Shown here: in pieces, positions 1 to 10,075 of the stretch
How positions within the stretch are numbered: the first letter of the stretch is position 1
How the letters are laid out: the number at the start of each line of letters is the position of its first letter
Notes under the pieces: generated by a model
The model's database searches: none
What the model was told of the DNA's origin: nothing
What the model saw: the letters and a program-made list of their open reading frames with translations, nothing else
From: Argyresthia goedartella
Lineage: Eukaryota; Arthropoda; Insecta; Lepidoptera; Argyresthiidae
Reading direction: 5' to 3'
Assembly: GCA_949825045.1 (NCBI GenBank)
Contig: OX463809.1
Span: 1,391,501 to 1,455,500 of the forward strand
Length of the DNA stretch: 64,000 bases
Translations under genes and position numbers: made by a program

Positions 1-480
1 CAACTAATTGATAGAAAGTTAAATTACTACGTACACGACGAAGTGCATTCCTTGTGTGTACGAGACGCCCCTACTTATTTAGTTTTATATTCCCACATTG
101 CCCAATAGTATATGTACTTAGGTATTTTTTTATCAAAATACCTTTTAACAAGGAAGTCTAATAGAAGACAGGTGCCAATATGAAAATTTCTCAATACCTA
201 ACTATAGGTTGACTTGTATGAGCGCGTGTTGTGATAAAAAAACGATATAAAGTCACGTACGATCGCACACGTACTTAGTAAATAAGCAGTATAACATTTT
301 CAACTGTATTTTCAGCCTAGTAGAGTCCAAAAGTGTGATCTTCCGTGGTGTGGTTGAACTGGGTAAAATTTTAAATTTCCTATTTTCACGTCAGGTCCGT
401 GTCTATTTTTATGTTGAATATTATATAGGAAGAGACTTTAAAATATCAAAGCATCAAACATTTTATGAGGCCTCACTAAG
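1..480. other. No recognised feature
   Basis: AT-rich non-coding sequence. I see no convincing exon, repeat or RNA gene here. Confidence 0.5.
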
Positions 481-489
481 CGACTAATA

Positions 490-915
490 CCCTTTAGGGT
501 TCCTTACCCAAACGGGACCCTATTACTAAGACTGCGCTGTCCGTCTGTCTGTCTGTCCGTATGTCACCATGCTGTATCTCATGAACCGTGACAGATAGAC
601 AGTTGAAATTTTCACAGATGATGATGTATTTCTGTTGCCGCTTTAACAAAAAATATTAAAAAACAGAATAAAATAAATATTTAAGGAGGCTCCCATACTA
701 CAATACTTTCATACATACATACTTTCAATACCACATACAAACTTATGAATGCACCTGGTTACGTACATGGAGTGTGAACGTAGCCGCACCAATAACTTTG
801 TAAACAACATTTTTCTATAGTACAATCCAAATTATTCACTCCACACTTTCCCTACCATTGTACGGTGGTACGGAACCCTTCGTGCGCGAGCTAGACTCGC
901 ACTTGACCGGTTTTT
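490..915 (+). repeat. Lepidopteran GGGTTCCGTACC-type interspersed element
   Basis: The element opens with AGGGTTCCTTACCC and a GGACCCTATTACTAAGAC block. It continues through GTCCGTCTGTCTGTCTGTCC, CATGAACCGTGA and GTTGAAATTTTCACAGATGA, and closes with ACGGAACCCTTCGTGCG followed by CTCGCACTTGACCGG and a T run. This arrangement is typical of an abundant non-coding repeat in moth and butterfly genomes. A second near-complete copy lies at 48175-48533, and fragments occur at about 4.15, 18.2, 22.3, 35.3, 37.9, 44.2 and 47.9 kb. No coding capacity is visible. Confidence 0.8.
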
Positions 916-1204
916 ATAAATATTTTGGACACGAAAATGGCGGCAGTTACACCGAACTGACGGCAGACAGTTTCTACACAACGAAGAGATTCTGAAACAA
1001 GCAAAAATCGATAGAAGATACCAACAAAACAAAGTAAAAATGACATGTGATATAGTGTCTTTAAGCGTCACGTTTGCGAAATATTACAATAAACTTATAA
1101 CAACATTCCTAATATTATCTCGATTACCTACATGGCACTCGAGAACAATAAACCACATGTATTTTTTTTTCATTTAAGTGTCTTCTAGGAATAGTAGATT
1201 TTAC

Positions 1205-1350
1205 AACAAGTGCACAAAACGAACCATTTTAATCCGAGACTTTTAGCAGCCCGAGCCGAAGGCGAGGGCTGATAGTAATGTCGAGGATAAAAATGGTTTT
1301 GTGGACGAGTTATAAACTCTGCTTTTCACTTCGATTGCGAGAAAATAAAA
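1205..1350. repeat. Palindromic repeat with GAGCCGAAGGCGAG loop
   Basis: Imperfect arms of about 37 bp (left about 1217-1252, right about 1266-1304) flank the 14-base core GAGCCGAAGGCGAG. The arms end in AGCCC and GGGCT against the core. The same core, with unrelated arms, sits at about 11968-11986. The sequence just right of the stem (ACTCTGCTTTTCACTTCGAT) resembles that right of the palindrome near 61.1 kb, so at least two of these belong to one family. Confidence 0.6.
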
Positions 1351-2317
1351 CAGTAACATAACGTATTAACATTTCTTTAATTAAAATTCAATACGAAAAG
1401 TTCACGGCTTCTTTCCCGCTACTTTACTTTTTTTAATTTTCCTGCATAATTTTCGGGCAAAGAAAAAAAATATACAGCCTATTCTTAAATTATTTTGGAA
1501 TAATGTTTTTTTTTTGTGGTAAACACGTTTTGATATTTAGTTTCTTTTTCGTATTATCTTATTATAAATCAAAAATGCAAATAGGGATGGAAATATTATA
1601 AATTAGCAAGTTTTATCCATGTACAATTAATTGTTTTTGGCTGTATGGGCTAAATGGTCACTGCCTTAGTGTAGACACATTTAAAAAGCTACTTTTATGC
1701 ACAAGAGCATAAAATTCAACTTTATGTCGCCTAGATCCTGCATAAAGTAGTACTTTTTCGAGCATGAGAAGTGAAAAATATTATAGACGTGAATGTGAAA
1801 GGTGAAATAATGTGACACAGACTTAAAAAAATATTAAAATTAACGACTTTACTTAATCACCATATTTGGGATTTTTTGGCCTTTATTGTTCTTCTAGGTT
1901 TAGTTAGGTAAGCACTACCTATTTTGATCACTGACTATTTATGAATAGCCTAAAGCTTAAAATTATAGGCTTACTTTAGACTGTACAAGATGACGTCAGA
2001 AATATCCACTTAGGAGAATAGCTTACTTAAGACAAGGCTGCATGCACACTAGATCTAAGTAGTCTCTGGACCTCTGTTACTCCGACTAGAAAATTACGTG
2101 ACATGTTTTAAATCTGTTTGAAAGCCAAAATTCAATTCGGTGGGGAACATCGTAAATTTGATGGTAAAAAAAAACAGAAATGAGGCCACGGAAGCCGATG
2201 GTAAAAAGGTTATTCTATGGTCGATAAACCAATTCTAAAAGTTAATTTAAATAAAACTTAAACAAAACTATACCCCACTCCTTCGTTTGTCTTTTCAATG
2301 TCGTGGAATTTAATTAT
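1351..2317. other. No recognised gene
   Basis: AT-rich sequence with homopolymer T runs. One imperfect stem-like segment lies near 1690-1755, where the phrases TTTATGCACAAGAGCATAAA and GCATAAAGTAGTA occur. No exon or transposon signature is seen. Confidence 0.45.
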
Positions 2318-2628
2318 TTCATGAAATAGCCAACCATGGATTGACACTATATCATGAAATGGCTAACATTTCATGAAATGATAAGAAAGGTTAACCCTAA
2401 ACGGTAAATTTAACATTTCACGAAAACATGTCTTTTTAAAAGCATTTCTATTCAGTACTAGACGTGGTATTTTTTTGTCGTCATGTCGGCCTAACACGAA
2501 GATTATTCGGGGGCTTCGCTGCGCTCGCTCGCTTTAGTCTTCACCTAAGCTACCGCAGTGTTTTGCCCTAAAATATTAGTTCGATCAATAAAAGTTCTAA
2601 TACAACCATGGTTGGCTATATCATGAAT
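2318..2628. mobile_element. Inverted-repeat element enclosing hairpin module copy 1
   Basis: TTCATGAAATAGCCAACCAT at the left (about 2319-2340) is inverted at the right end (ATGGTTGGCTATATCATGAA, about 2609-2628). Between them are further TTTCATGAAATG words and one copy of the hairpin module (2480-2577). The ATGAAAT-rich part recurs at 17140-17205 and 44125-44210. It looks like a non-autonomous DNA element; no transposase is visible. Confidence 0.55.
2480..2577 (+). repeat. Hairpin module copy 1
   Basis: The copy carries the conserved left word CCTAACACGAAG and right word CACCTAAGCTACCGCAGTG. The stem here is the GAAGATTATTCGG / TAGTCTTC type and the loop is CTTCGCTGCGCTCGC. Other copies are near 13.4, 15.45, 33.75, 34.6, 34.72, 50.5, 51.4, 55.9 and 59.95 kb. 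Confidence 0.75.
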
Positions 2629-2739
2629 AATCAAGATATTGTCAATTCTACGATATTATCACATCAATAATACAAAAAAATACTTTTGCAAATTAACAAA
2701 AAATCAGCCATGGAATTTACCGAATCGGAGTACCAAAAG

Positions 2740-2904
2740 CAGTCGCGTGGAACACTTCCATGGTTTATATATGAATAACAGTGAACTCTCTATACAGTCG
2801 CGTGGAACACTTCCATGGTTTATATATGAATAACAGTGAACTCTCTATACAGTCGCGTGGAACACTTCCATGGTTTATATATGAATAACAGTGAACTCTC
2901 TATA
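2740..2904. repeat. Tandem repeat, 55 bp x 3
   Basis: Three essentially identical 55-bp units begin with CAGTCGCGTGGAACACTTCC. Each contains a TTTATATATGAATAACAG segment. Identity suggests recent amplification or strong homogenisation. Confidence 0.95.
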
Positions 2905-2939
2905 CATTTGCTGCATCAAGAGAAGCACAAATAACATAT

Positions 2940-3135
2940 CTTAATATACTAGGCTAGGATGCGTAGTCTTAATATACTAGGCTAGGATGCGTAGTCTTAA
3001 TATACTAGGCTAGGATGCGTAGTCTTAATATACTAGGCTAGGATGCGTAGTCTTAATATACTAGGCTAGGATGCGTAGTCTTAATATACTAGGCTAGGAT
3101 GCGTAGTCTTAATATACTAGGCTAGGATGCGTAGT
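2940..3135. repeat. Tandem repeat, 28 bp x 7
   Basis: Exactly seven copies of a 28-bp unit starting CTTAATATACTAGGCTAGGA lie head to tail with no spacers. The array starts only 35 bp after the preceding 55-bp array. Confidence 0.95.
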
Positions 3136-3204
3136 CTAGTAACAAGTCACAGAATGTATTGAGATGTATGGGCTATCCGACGCCCGGCTAGTGAGGGACA
3201 TATA

Positions 3205-3810
3205 AGTGATGTTGCCATAGCGATAGTCTATCGATAGTATCGCGATATTAGCGTGGCCTTGAAAATACTATCGATAGTCCTAACAAAACCATCGAACTTG
3301 ACGATACTATCGATAGTATCGATAGATAAAGATAAGTAATACTATTGCTAAAGACCAAAAGTATCGACACTATCGATAGTATCAGTACAAACACTAACGA
3401 TAATCTCGATACTATCGATAGTATCGACTTATTGACAGTTTTGCCCTATCGATAGTCGAACATTTTACGATACTATTGCTTGCTCCTAAAAGCTAAAATA
3501 GATTATGATTATAAAGTTCATCTATCCCATCTTTTTATTATGCATTTTTCATTCATTAGTTGTTTTATTAAATTCATTAGTCTTATTTCCATTCGATGGT
3601 ATCAAAAATACGTCGATAGTTACCAAAGCCAAACTATCGATACTATCGAAACGCGCCGATAGATCGATAGTATCGACTTTTTGACACGATGCTATCGATA
3701 CTATCGATAGTATTACAGCATGTCAATATTTTCGATAGGACCATCGCTATATCGACCTGTTTTTCAAGGTCATCTATCGATATCGAAACTATCGCTATTG
3801 CAACATCACT
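3205..3810. mobile_element. MITE rich in TATCGATA palindromes
   Basis: The terminal inverted repeats are AGTGATGTTGCCATAGCGAT (3205 onward) and its near-perfect complement at 3788-3810, matching at 22 of 23 positions. The roughly 560-bp interior has about ten TATCGATA palindromes and many further CGATA/CGATAG words. The flanking 8-9 bp on each side are similar but not identical, so a target duplication is uncertain. The terminal bases would fit a hAT-like non-autonomous element, but that assignment is inference. Confidence 0.75.
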
Positions 3811-4150
3811 AGACAAACACGTAGTATCCTCTAGTTAACACATGCCACCGTAATATATTATTGTATTAATGTACATAATATAATTATTTATTATCCGAAT
3901 ATATAATAAACATTTTTGTGCGATGTTTAATGTTTAATTTTTTTTATTAATTAATAAAAAGTTCCAAATTGTTGTTCAAACGAAGACGCGCGCGGGAAAC
4001 TCGGACGGGAGAAGCCTCACAGCGGTCATAATCAGCGTTTTTCAAGTTTCATAGATTTTCCGTGTTTTGGTTATGATTCGATACATCGGTTTATTTTGCC
4101 ATAGTATAGTTGAGTATGCAAATAACACATTAAAGTACAATTATAGTTTG
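3811..4150. other. No recognised feature
   Basis: AT-rich sequence with one more GC-rich patch (about 3980-4030) containing GACGCGCGCGGGAAACTCGG. No gene was identified. Confidence 0.45.
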
Positions 4151-4151
4151 A

Positions 4152-4300
4152 TGCCTTTTTTTGGGTTCCGTACCTCAAAAGGATCTTATAGGATCACTCG
4201 CGTGTCCGTCCGTCCGTCCGTCTGTCACAGGTATTTTTCTCAGGAACTATAAAAGATATAGTCTGGAAATCTTCTGAAAAAATACTGATCCTGACAACCG
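4152..4300 (+). repeat. Fragment of GGGTTCCGTACC-type element
   Basis: It contains GGGTTCCGTACCTCAAAAGG, a GTCCGTCCGTCCGTCTGTC run and CAGGAACTAT. The 3' half of the element is missing. Confidence 0.7.
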
Positions 4301-5011
4301 CAACTTAATTCAAGTCTACTCTGAAAAAATAATGCCTACAGAAAAGTGGAGGAAAGGGTGGACATACTACTTAAGACTTATATGACCGTTTACTTAACTC
4401 GCTACTGTAATTATTGTAATGTAAATCGGGCTTTATTGAAATGAAAATCAGACTTGAACAAGATAATTGACAAGTAAAGTTTCTGCTAAAATTATAGAGT
4501 TTTGCAACTTGAGATAGAATCTTCAAGATCCACTGTCAGTTCTTCCAACTGTGTAATACCTAAGGGTTGTCTTTAATTTTCTTTTATACAAGTTTTCCTC
4601 AAGGCTATGGCTTCGGTATAGCCTGTGAGAGCAATTTATCACAGTTGATTTATGTGTCATATTATCTACAGAAGAAAGAAGACATGGCAATCGCAAGACG
4701 AGCTTTGCTTGCACATGCTTAAAGATAATTCATGCATCAAAGTAAATATTAGATGGTAAAAGATGTGTTTTCGCGAGATAGTTGAATACTAAAATACAGC
4801 TCAGTTACAAGCTAAGTCAACAGACTGAGCAGCTTAACTTGAGTTATGTTAATTTTCTATTTATTTGGTAGTAAACGCAATTGGAGATAAACTCGCCGTT
4901 GATACGATCTCGTTATGTTAATTTTAAGTTTGCAATAAGGAATTAGTCCACTTGTGATGAAAGTATAAGTATGTTTGCTTCATGATTTATTTCGTAGAAA
5001 CATACAAAATT
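4301..5011. other. No recognised feature
   Basis: AT-rich unique-looking sequence. Short open frames are present but show no family signature or splice context. Confidence 0.45.
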
Positions 5012-5281
5012 AACGTGGCGTCACACTTTTTCTCATACGGGGCGGCGGAGGCACGATTGTGCCCACTTTTAGCCAGTAATTCTTGCGTGACAGGGGGCTA
5101 GCCCATCGCCGCTATGGAGTAATGAAAGCTTCCTCACTATGTATTCCATCATCGTTGAAAGGTCTGTAAAATGTTCTTAAGATAAATTACTTATCTCATT
5201 AGTGCGATCAGCACCGGGATTCGCACCTGCATCTGCTGCGTGAGAAGCAAGCGTGAAACCCACTAGACCACGGAGCACTTC
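5012..5281 (-). mobile_element. tRNA-derived SINE
   Basis: On the minus strand it starts with a tRNA-like head (5281 down to about 5212). A TGGTCTAGTGGG A-box-like segment is followed by GGTGCGAATCCCGG, which matches an RNA polymerase III B box. The body then contains GATAAGTAATTTATCTTAAG, the ATGGGCTAGCCCCCTGTCA word and GGCACAATCGTGCC. It ends near CGTGACGCC-type sequence. Related copies or fragments lie at 9340-9605 and 14985-15163 (plus) and 58495-58560 (minus). Confidence 0.75.
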
Positions 5282-5844
5282 ACGTAAAAAAAACTTTAAA
5301 TTTTGGAATTTACTGATTCGTATTCTTAAGATTATGAGTGTATACATATTGTAATAAAATATTCAGTTAAGAAAATAGAACAGAAGCGACCAGTAATGTT
5401 TGAGACTACATTAAATATTCACGCCTTGGACTTGGCGGTGAAAGTTAAAACTTGACGAAATTCTAAAGGGCTTTTCGTTTCGTGTTGACAAATACACATA
5501 AAGGATACAGAAAGACCTTCCTAAATATTATATGACAAACAACTAAGGAATGGGTATAAGTATTCTGTGGAATGGGGAGGAATTATTGCGGAGATGAGCG
5601 AGATCCTCGTCACGCAAAATAAAGTATTATCCGTAGAAATTTAAGAGTTTCACTTCTGAATGTGAGATAAAACGCTGGAAACTTGCCTTTTTATCATACT
5701 TAATCTTGGTTCCAAAAGTCACAATAAATCATGTGACTTAAGTATTTAAGGTCAAGTGTCAAAAATCGGTTATCGCGAATATCTCGCTTTCTCTGGTTCA
5801 AATATCTTCATAACGAATATTTACATTCTTTTTTTTACAAAATA
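5282..5844. other. No recognised feature
   Basis: AT-rich sequence between a SINE and the end of a LINE. No exon or repeat signature was seen. Confidence 0.45.
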
Positions 5845-7284
5845 TTAATAAAAATCCAAAAATTGAGCCAGATTGCTGCCGCCGTCGCTAGGCAAGGTGC
5901 CCAGAAGGCTGGCGGTGTTGCCTCGCTGTACGGCGAGGCTCAGCCTTTGCCCAAGGTAGGATCCAGCCCTCCGGTCGTTGGAGGCGTCGACCAGGCGCGA
6001 GGAAAGTTCTTTGAACAGTGCTCGAGCCTCTGGACCCCATGGACCGAGGGTTTCTACCACAAAGGGCACAAATATGTAGCCCTGTCCGAGGGCTGCATAT
6101 TTGCGCCTCTTGTTGCCCTCTGCCGTCGACGCTGCCGCGCCAGCCTTGCGGGCGGTCGCTTGTAAGTGGGACTATATCGACACAAGTCGCGTCCCACACA
6201 AGCGACCGCCCGTTTTTCCAAGGAATCAATGTCATCCCGTCCGGCCTTTTGCCATCGTCCCGCGAAATGGCAAAAGCTCGGCGGATAACATCGTTTAGTG
6301 CGGCGTGGCGCGACAGGCGGCCCGCACTGCGGCGGCATGCCAGTCCATGGTGGCCCAGTTGTTCCACGCCTCCCCCACAGCGGCAGCGATGTGGCTCGTT
6401 TGTCTTGGCCCCTAGCCTAAGACCAAGCTAAGCTGAATGAGGTCCTCTCCAGCAATGTCCCTAATCTCGCCGAGGGGAGCGCATTCAGCCAGTACCCCCG
6501 ACTCCGGCTCACAGGAGGCCAAGAGACGAGCTCGCTCTGCATGGTTTGTGCTCGATTCCACGAGGTTCTAGTGAACCTCAAAGCAGAGCGGCCCATCCCA
6601 AAGCCTCTGTGAAGACGGATCAGAGGGCGGGACTGTACTCGGGCCAGCTTTGTCGCACCAAACGCTTCTGCCCTCAGTCAAGCACGCGACCTCGACGTCA
6701 TCGAGTGAAGGGTTAATTATTTAACCGGTGAGGCCGATCGTGCTGTGTACTGAGGACAAGAACGCTGGTAGAGCGACGTCTACTGACCTGCGGATACCCA
6801 GGCCTCCATACCTGATAGGTAGGGTGGCCTGTGTCCAGCTTCTATCACTCGATGTTGCAATTTAAAATTCCCGTTAGAGTCGATCGAATCATTTGATCTA
6901 AACACTTAAGTAGGTCTGGCCTTTTCCACATCGTGGTGCACCGCAGGACGTACGTAAATTTTGGGACGAAAAGACAGAATTTCACGATTGTATAAGCCAT
7001 GTGAGGGCTGATGGTAAGGAGACGGCTGGGCAATTCGTTGAATTTTGTTATTTGGTCGTTTATGAAATCGGTGTATAAATCCAGTACTGCAGCACCTAGG
7101 AGGTGGAGAGACTTGTCGTCTATGATTTTGATATTAGGAGCCAATGAATTAAATTTAGAGGCCAATTAATGTTTCTCTGTATCTGTTAGGTTTGCATTAA
7201 GATATAGCTCGCACTTTGAAAAATTTAGATCTAAGCCGATAGAGTTGAATTTTGTAATTATATTGTCAAGATCGTTGTAGACGT

Positions 7285-7321
7285 ACGTATATACGTTGTA
7301 GAGTCTACAACGTATATACGT
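7285..7321. repeat. Perfect 18-bp palindrome inside LINE
   Basis: The arms ACGTATATACGTTGTAGA (7285-7302) and its exact complement (7304-7321) flank a single G. It sits immediately after the catalytic motif of the RT frame, where copy 2 at 17.2 kb has ordinary coding sequence. Confidence 0.9.
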
Positions 7322-8198
7322 TCCATCCTAGAGTTCCATCATCAAGGTACCAAACATTAAATTTGGAATTTAGACAGCTAATGTGGGGGTGGATGGCTAG
7401 ACTGAATATAGCTGGTCCGAGCGGGTCACTCTGCTGACAGCCGACAGCGGAATGGAGAAAATGTTCTTTGTAGATGAGATCCGAGGGTTTGTGATATGCC
7501 TGCCAAAGGTATGGGAATGTAGCCGGAATGTGCTCTTTGATTTCTGTCAGCAGGGCACCCCTGTCTACCGAGTTGAATGCATTTTTGACATCCAACTTCA
7601 ACAGCACCTCACCTCCACCGTAGGCAAGGAAGGTGCGTGCTGCTTGAACGGCGGCCTCGCAGCCTCCCTTCGATCCGAACCCCAGTTGTGTCGGCCGAAA
7701 CTTCTTCTCTAATATGGGTAGAATAAAACGGCAGAAAATTTTGGACACTGTTCTTCGGATCGTGTTACCCACGGCAATGGGCCGAATACCTCCGTCCTTT
7801 TTTACCAGAGCGCAGAGGCTCGCTCCGTAAAGGACGCCGATGACCTCGTCACATATTTTGCCGGCCAACATTAAGTTGACCAGCGCTGTCAAGTTCTTTA
7901 GGAGTGTATCGCCAGCCTCGCCGCTCGCACCAAGGAAGAGATCCTTGAAATGCTGCGGCGAGAGGCCTTCTAGCCCGCCGGCAGATCCACTCCTAAAAGA
8001 CGAGATGGCGTCCCTCACATCATCCGGAGTGGCCTCCGGGGTGCGCTCTGAAGGTTCCGGGGCATTCGGCAAGATTGATGATGCTGCCGGGGCCAGATGT
8101 TGGGACTCCAGCGCGGCAAGTGTTTCCGGGCTTTCGGCGGCAACTGCGTCACTGGAGAAGGGCAGTTGGGCAGCTCCCTTAATATCCCCGTTGTTCAT
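7305..8198 (-). pseudogene. Reverse transcriptase fragment (297 aa)
   Basis: This open frame belongs to the LINE at 5845-8215. The N-terminal 70 residues are acidic/Pro-rich. RT motifs follow: GGIRPIAVGNTIRR, LGFGSKGGCEAA, the Asp-bearing KLDVKNAFNSVD, GCQQSDPLGP (Gly replaced by Ser relative to copy 2, which has GCQQGDPLGP) and YLDDGT near the end. The frame ends a few codons after the active site because the palindrome at 7285-7321 replaces the expected sequence. It is not expected to be functional. Confidence 0.8.
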
Positions 8199-8215
8199 TT
8201 TCCCCTCTATTAAAA

Positions 8216-8984
8216 TGTTGATTTTTTTTCTAGTGGATGTGGGTCTAAAGGTCTGGTCCTATGGTGGTTGATGGATCTGAACAGTTTAGCTTTATTTTTT
8301 TGGTGAGGGAGCCGCCATCTTTGCCCTTCGTACGTGCAGTGTCCGGTACGCAAAAGTAAAAAACTGTAACCATGATTGTCTATCGTTTTGGGCAACCACG
8401 CTTCTTACACAGGAAGACAGAGAGGTTGCTACTGTATGTCTCACACCTCTTGGGATTCTTTTTACGATGGGTGTACGCTCGGAGTGAGCTATATAGTGGA
8501 CTGTATGACGTTAACGAAAAGGGTTTGGGAAGATAAGTTTAATGTGTGGCAGTTTAGACTTCTAGGCCCAACAAGGAGAGATGAGAGCTACACTTACCTC
8601 CGTTCCTGGGTCGGGCTACTCACGCTTGGAAAGCTACATCAGCTCTGCTTTGCTTCTGCAAGCCTCTTCACGATCGCAACCTGGATCTAGGCTCGGTAGC
8701 GTGAAGTCTCACTGCTGGTTCGGTTAAGCTTACTCGGTAAATAGTTGAACGCCTAACACACTTGTATACTATCAAAATGACAGATGTGAAAGTGATTTTA
8801 TCTACTGCGCGACACGACAGACGAAAAGGGATGTTTTCGTGACAGCAGACAAAGGTGTTCTGATTTGAATTGACGCAGACTAACGCCAATATACGTGTGC
8901 TGTTGATATGCCTAAATAAATAAATAAACAACGAGTATGACAACATAACGGTTTATGTAAGTTTCCAGCTTACTTATCGACTAC
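8216..8984. other. Possible LINE upstream remnant, otherwise unassigned
   Basis: A minus-strand frame at 8210-8395 directly upstream of the RT frame could be the eroded N-terminal part of the same LINE, but it has no diagnostic motif. The remainder (8400-8984) has no recognised feature. Confidence 0.35.
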
Positions 8985-9104
8985 GACCTCTGTGGCGCTG
9001 CGGTAGTAGTTCTGCCTACCATGCTAGAGGTCCCGGGTTCGATCCCCGGGTGGGGAAAACAAAAAAAAGCTAGGTCCTGGATGTTTATATGTGTGTGATT
9101 TCGG
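8985..9104 (+). mobile_element. tRNA-derived SINE head
   Basis: TGTGGCGCTGCGGTAG resembles a polymerase III A box. GGTCCCGGGTTCGATCCCCG contains a consensus B box with a perfect T-arm stem. The acceptor ends do not pair (5' ACCTCTG against 3' TGGGGAA) and an A-rich run follows, so this is a SINE or tRNA pseudogene rather than a working tRNA gene. Confidence 0.65.
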
Positions 9105-9262
9105 TTTCAATCAACCAAATCTCTTTATTACTGTAGATAAATATCTATACATATACTTAGCAATCGTCATTTTTTGCCACATCTCTACATTGGTGCACTG
9201 TGGAGAAGGAGGGCGTAGAAACTCCCACAGATTGATATTTATATCTCTTTTAAAAATTGCCT
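9105..9262 (-). mobile_element. LINE 3' end fragment
   Basis: Reverse complement of the 3' UTR of the plus-strand LINE at 52.6-54.8 kb. Both share the AAAGAGAT...TGTGGGAGTTTCTACGCCCT region, the CTACATTGG/GAGAAG segment and the terminal TCTACAGTAATAAAG. Further copies lie at 35603-35760 and 60180-60295. Confidence 0.8.
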
Positions 9263-9339
9263 GTTGATTCTTGTTCCCACGACACAGGATATCCTAGTGT
9301 GGAGCCAGAAGCAATATATGTGCCTGTATATAAATATAT

Positions 9340-9605
9340 ATTAAATGTTCACTCACACAGGAGATGCAGGGTCGATTTCTGACCATGTACCAATGAGATA
9401 ATTAATTTATCTTAAGTACATTTTACGGACGTTCTAACGGTGATGGAAAACTTCGTGAGGAAACCTTCATTACTCCATAGCTGCGGCGATGGGCTAGCCC
9501 CCTGTCAAGTAAAATGGAGTAATGAATAACTGGCCCAAAGTGGGCAGAATTGTGCCTCTGCCACCTCGTATGGGAAAAGGCGTGACGCTATGTTATGTGT
9601 TATTT
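9340..9605 (+). mobile_element. SINE, plus orientation
   Basis: It shares the body of the SINE at 5.0-5.3 kb: GGGTCGATTTCTGACC as an eroded B-box region, AATTTATCTTAAGTACATTT, GGCGATGGGCTAGCCCCCTG, GTGCCTCTGCCACC and AAAAGGCGTGACG. The A-box region is poorly preserved. Confidence 0.7.
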
Positions 9606-9687
9606 ATTATCTCACATTCCAAGGTTGAACCTCTCGACAAACTTTATTGATTGAAACATTATGTTTAGCTGTGACAGTATGTGGGCC

Positions 9688-10075
9688 CGAATGAGAAAAG
9701 GTGTGACTCTATGGCCACGTCCTCAGCGGGTCGGGTCGTTATGTTTTCGATGCGGCACAGAATCTGTACAGAGTCTTTACCGAACGCGTGTCATTAAGTG
9801 AGAGCTTTCAGACTGAGTCGATTCGGCGCCGGTTCTGTAGCGAGCGCACACTTCGAGTGGCCCCTTCCCCGCCCCGGCTCCGCCGCTAGCCTCAATATCG
9901 CACTCACACTCACAATTTCGAATGATACCTTACCGAGCCAGTGAGAAAACATCCCTCCGCAGATAATCTGTACAGATTCTGTACCGCACCGAAAACATAC
10001 CGACCCGGTGAGGAAGTTGCCTGTGGGTGACAAACAAAGCGAAGCGTCACACCTTTTCCCTTACGGGATGGCAGA
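9688..10075. mobile_element. MITE with long inverted termini
   Basis: GAGAAAAGGTGTGAC at the left pairs with GTCACACCTTTTCCC at the right. Further in, CGGGTCG...TATGTTTTCG.TGCGG.ACAGAATCTGTACAG (about 9727-9765) is inverted at about 9970-10010. The interior is GC-richer than the flanks. No coding sequence of family significance was found. Confidence 0.7.

Larger units (their letters stand above)
5845..8215 (-). mobile_element. Decayed LINE with C-terminal endonuclease-like domain, copy 1
   Basis: This minus-strand non-LTR retrotransposon is 5'-truncated and disrupted. The best-preserved frame (8198 down to 7305) holds the palm of the reverse transcriptase: KLDVKNAFNSVDRGALL, then GCQQSDPLGPAIFSLAIHP and the catalytic NVWYLDDGTLG. 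That frame is then cut by a 37-bp palindrome. The connecting region (7165-6845) reads as the thumb, ending HMAYTIVKFCLFVPKFTYVLR. The 3' part (about 6430-5845) is frameshifted but retains [34 protein letters not shown] and VETLGPWGP. The PD...D arrangement after a Cys/His segment suggests a restriction-like endonuclease, but this fold assignment is inference. The GC content is higher than its surroundings. Confidence 0.8.

Noticed and set aside
2940..3135. CRISPR-like regular repeat
   Set aside because: The units are contiguous with no spacers and the genome is eukaryotic; it is a simple tandem array.
4523..4714. Short minus-strand frame as a possible exon
   Set aside because: No splice sites in phase, no recognisable motif and no compositional support.
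6018..6431. Plus-strand frames of 65-137 codons at 5.9-6.4 kb and 15.8-16.6 kb
   Set aside because: They are antisense shadows of the GC-rich LINE C-terminal domain on the minus strand.
8985..9060. Functional tRNA gene
   Set aside because: The B box and T arm are good, but the acceptor ends do not pair and an A-rich SINE-like tail follows.
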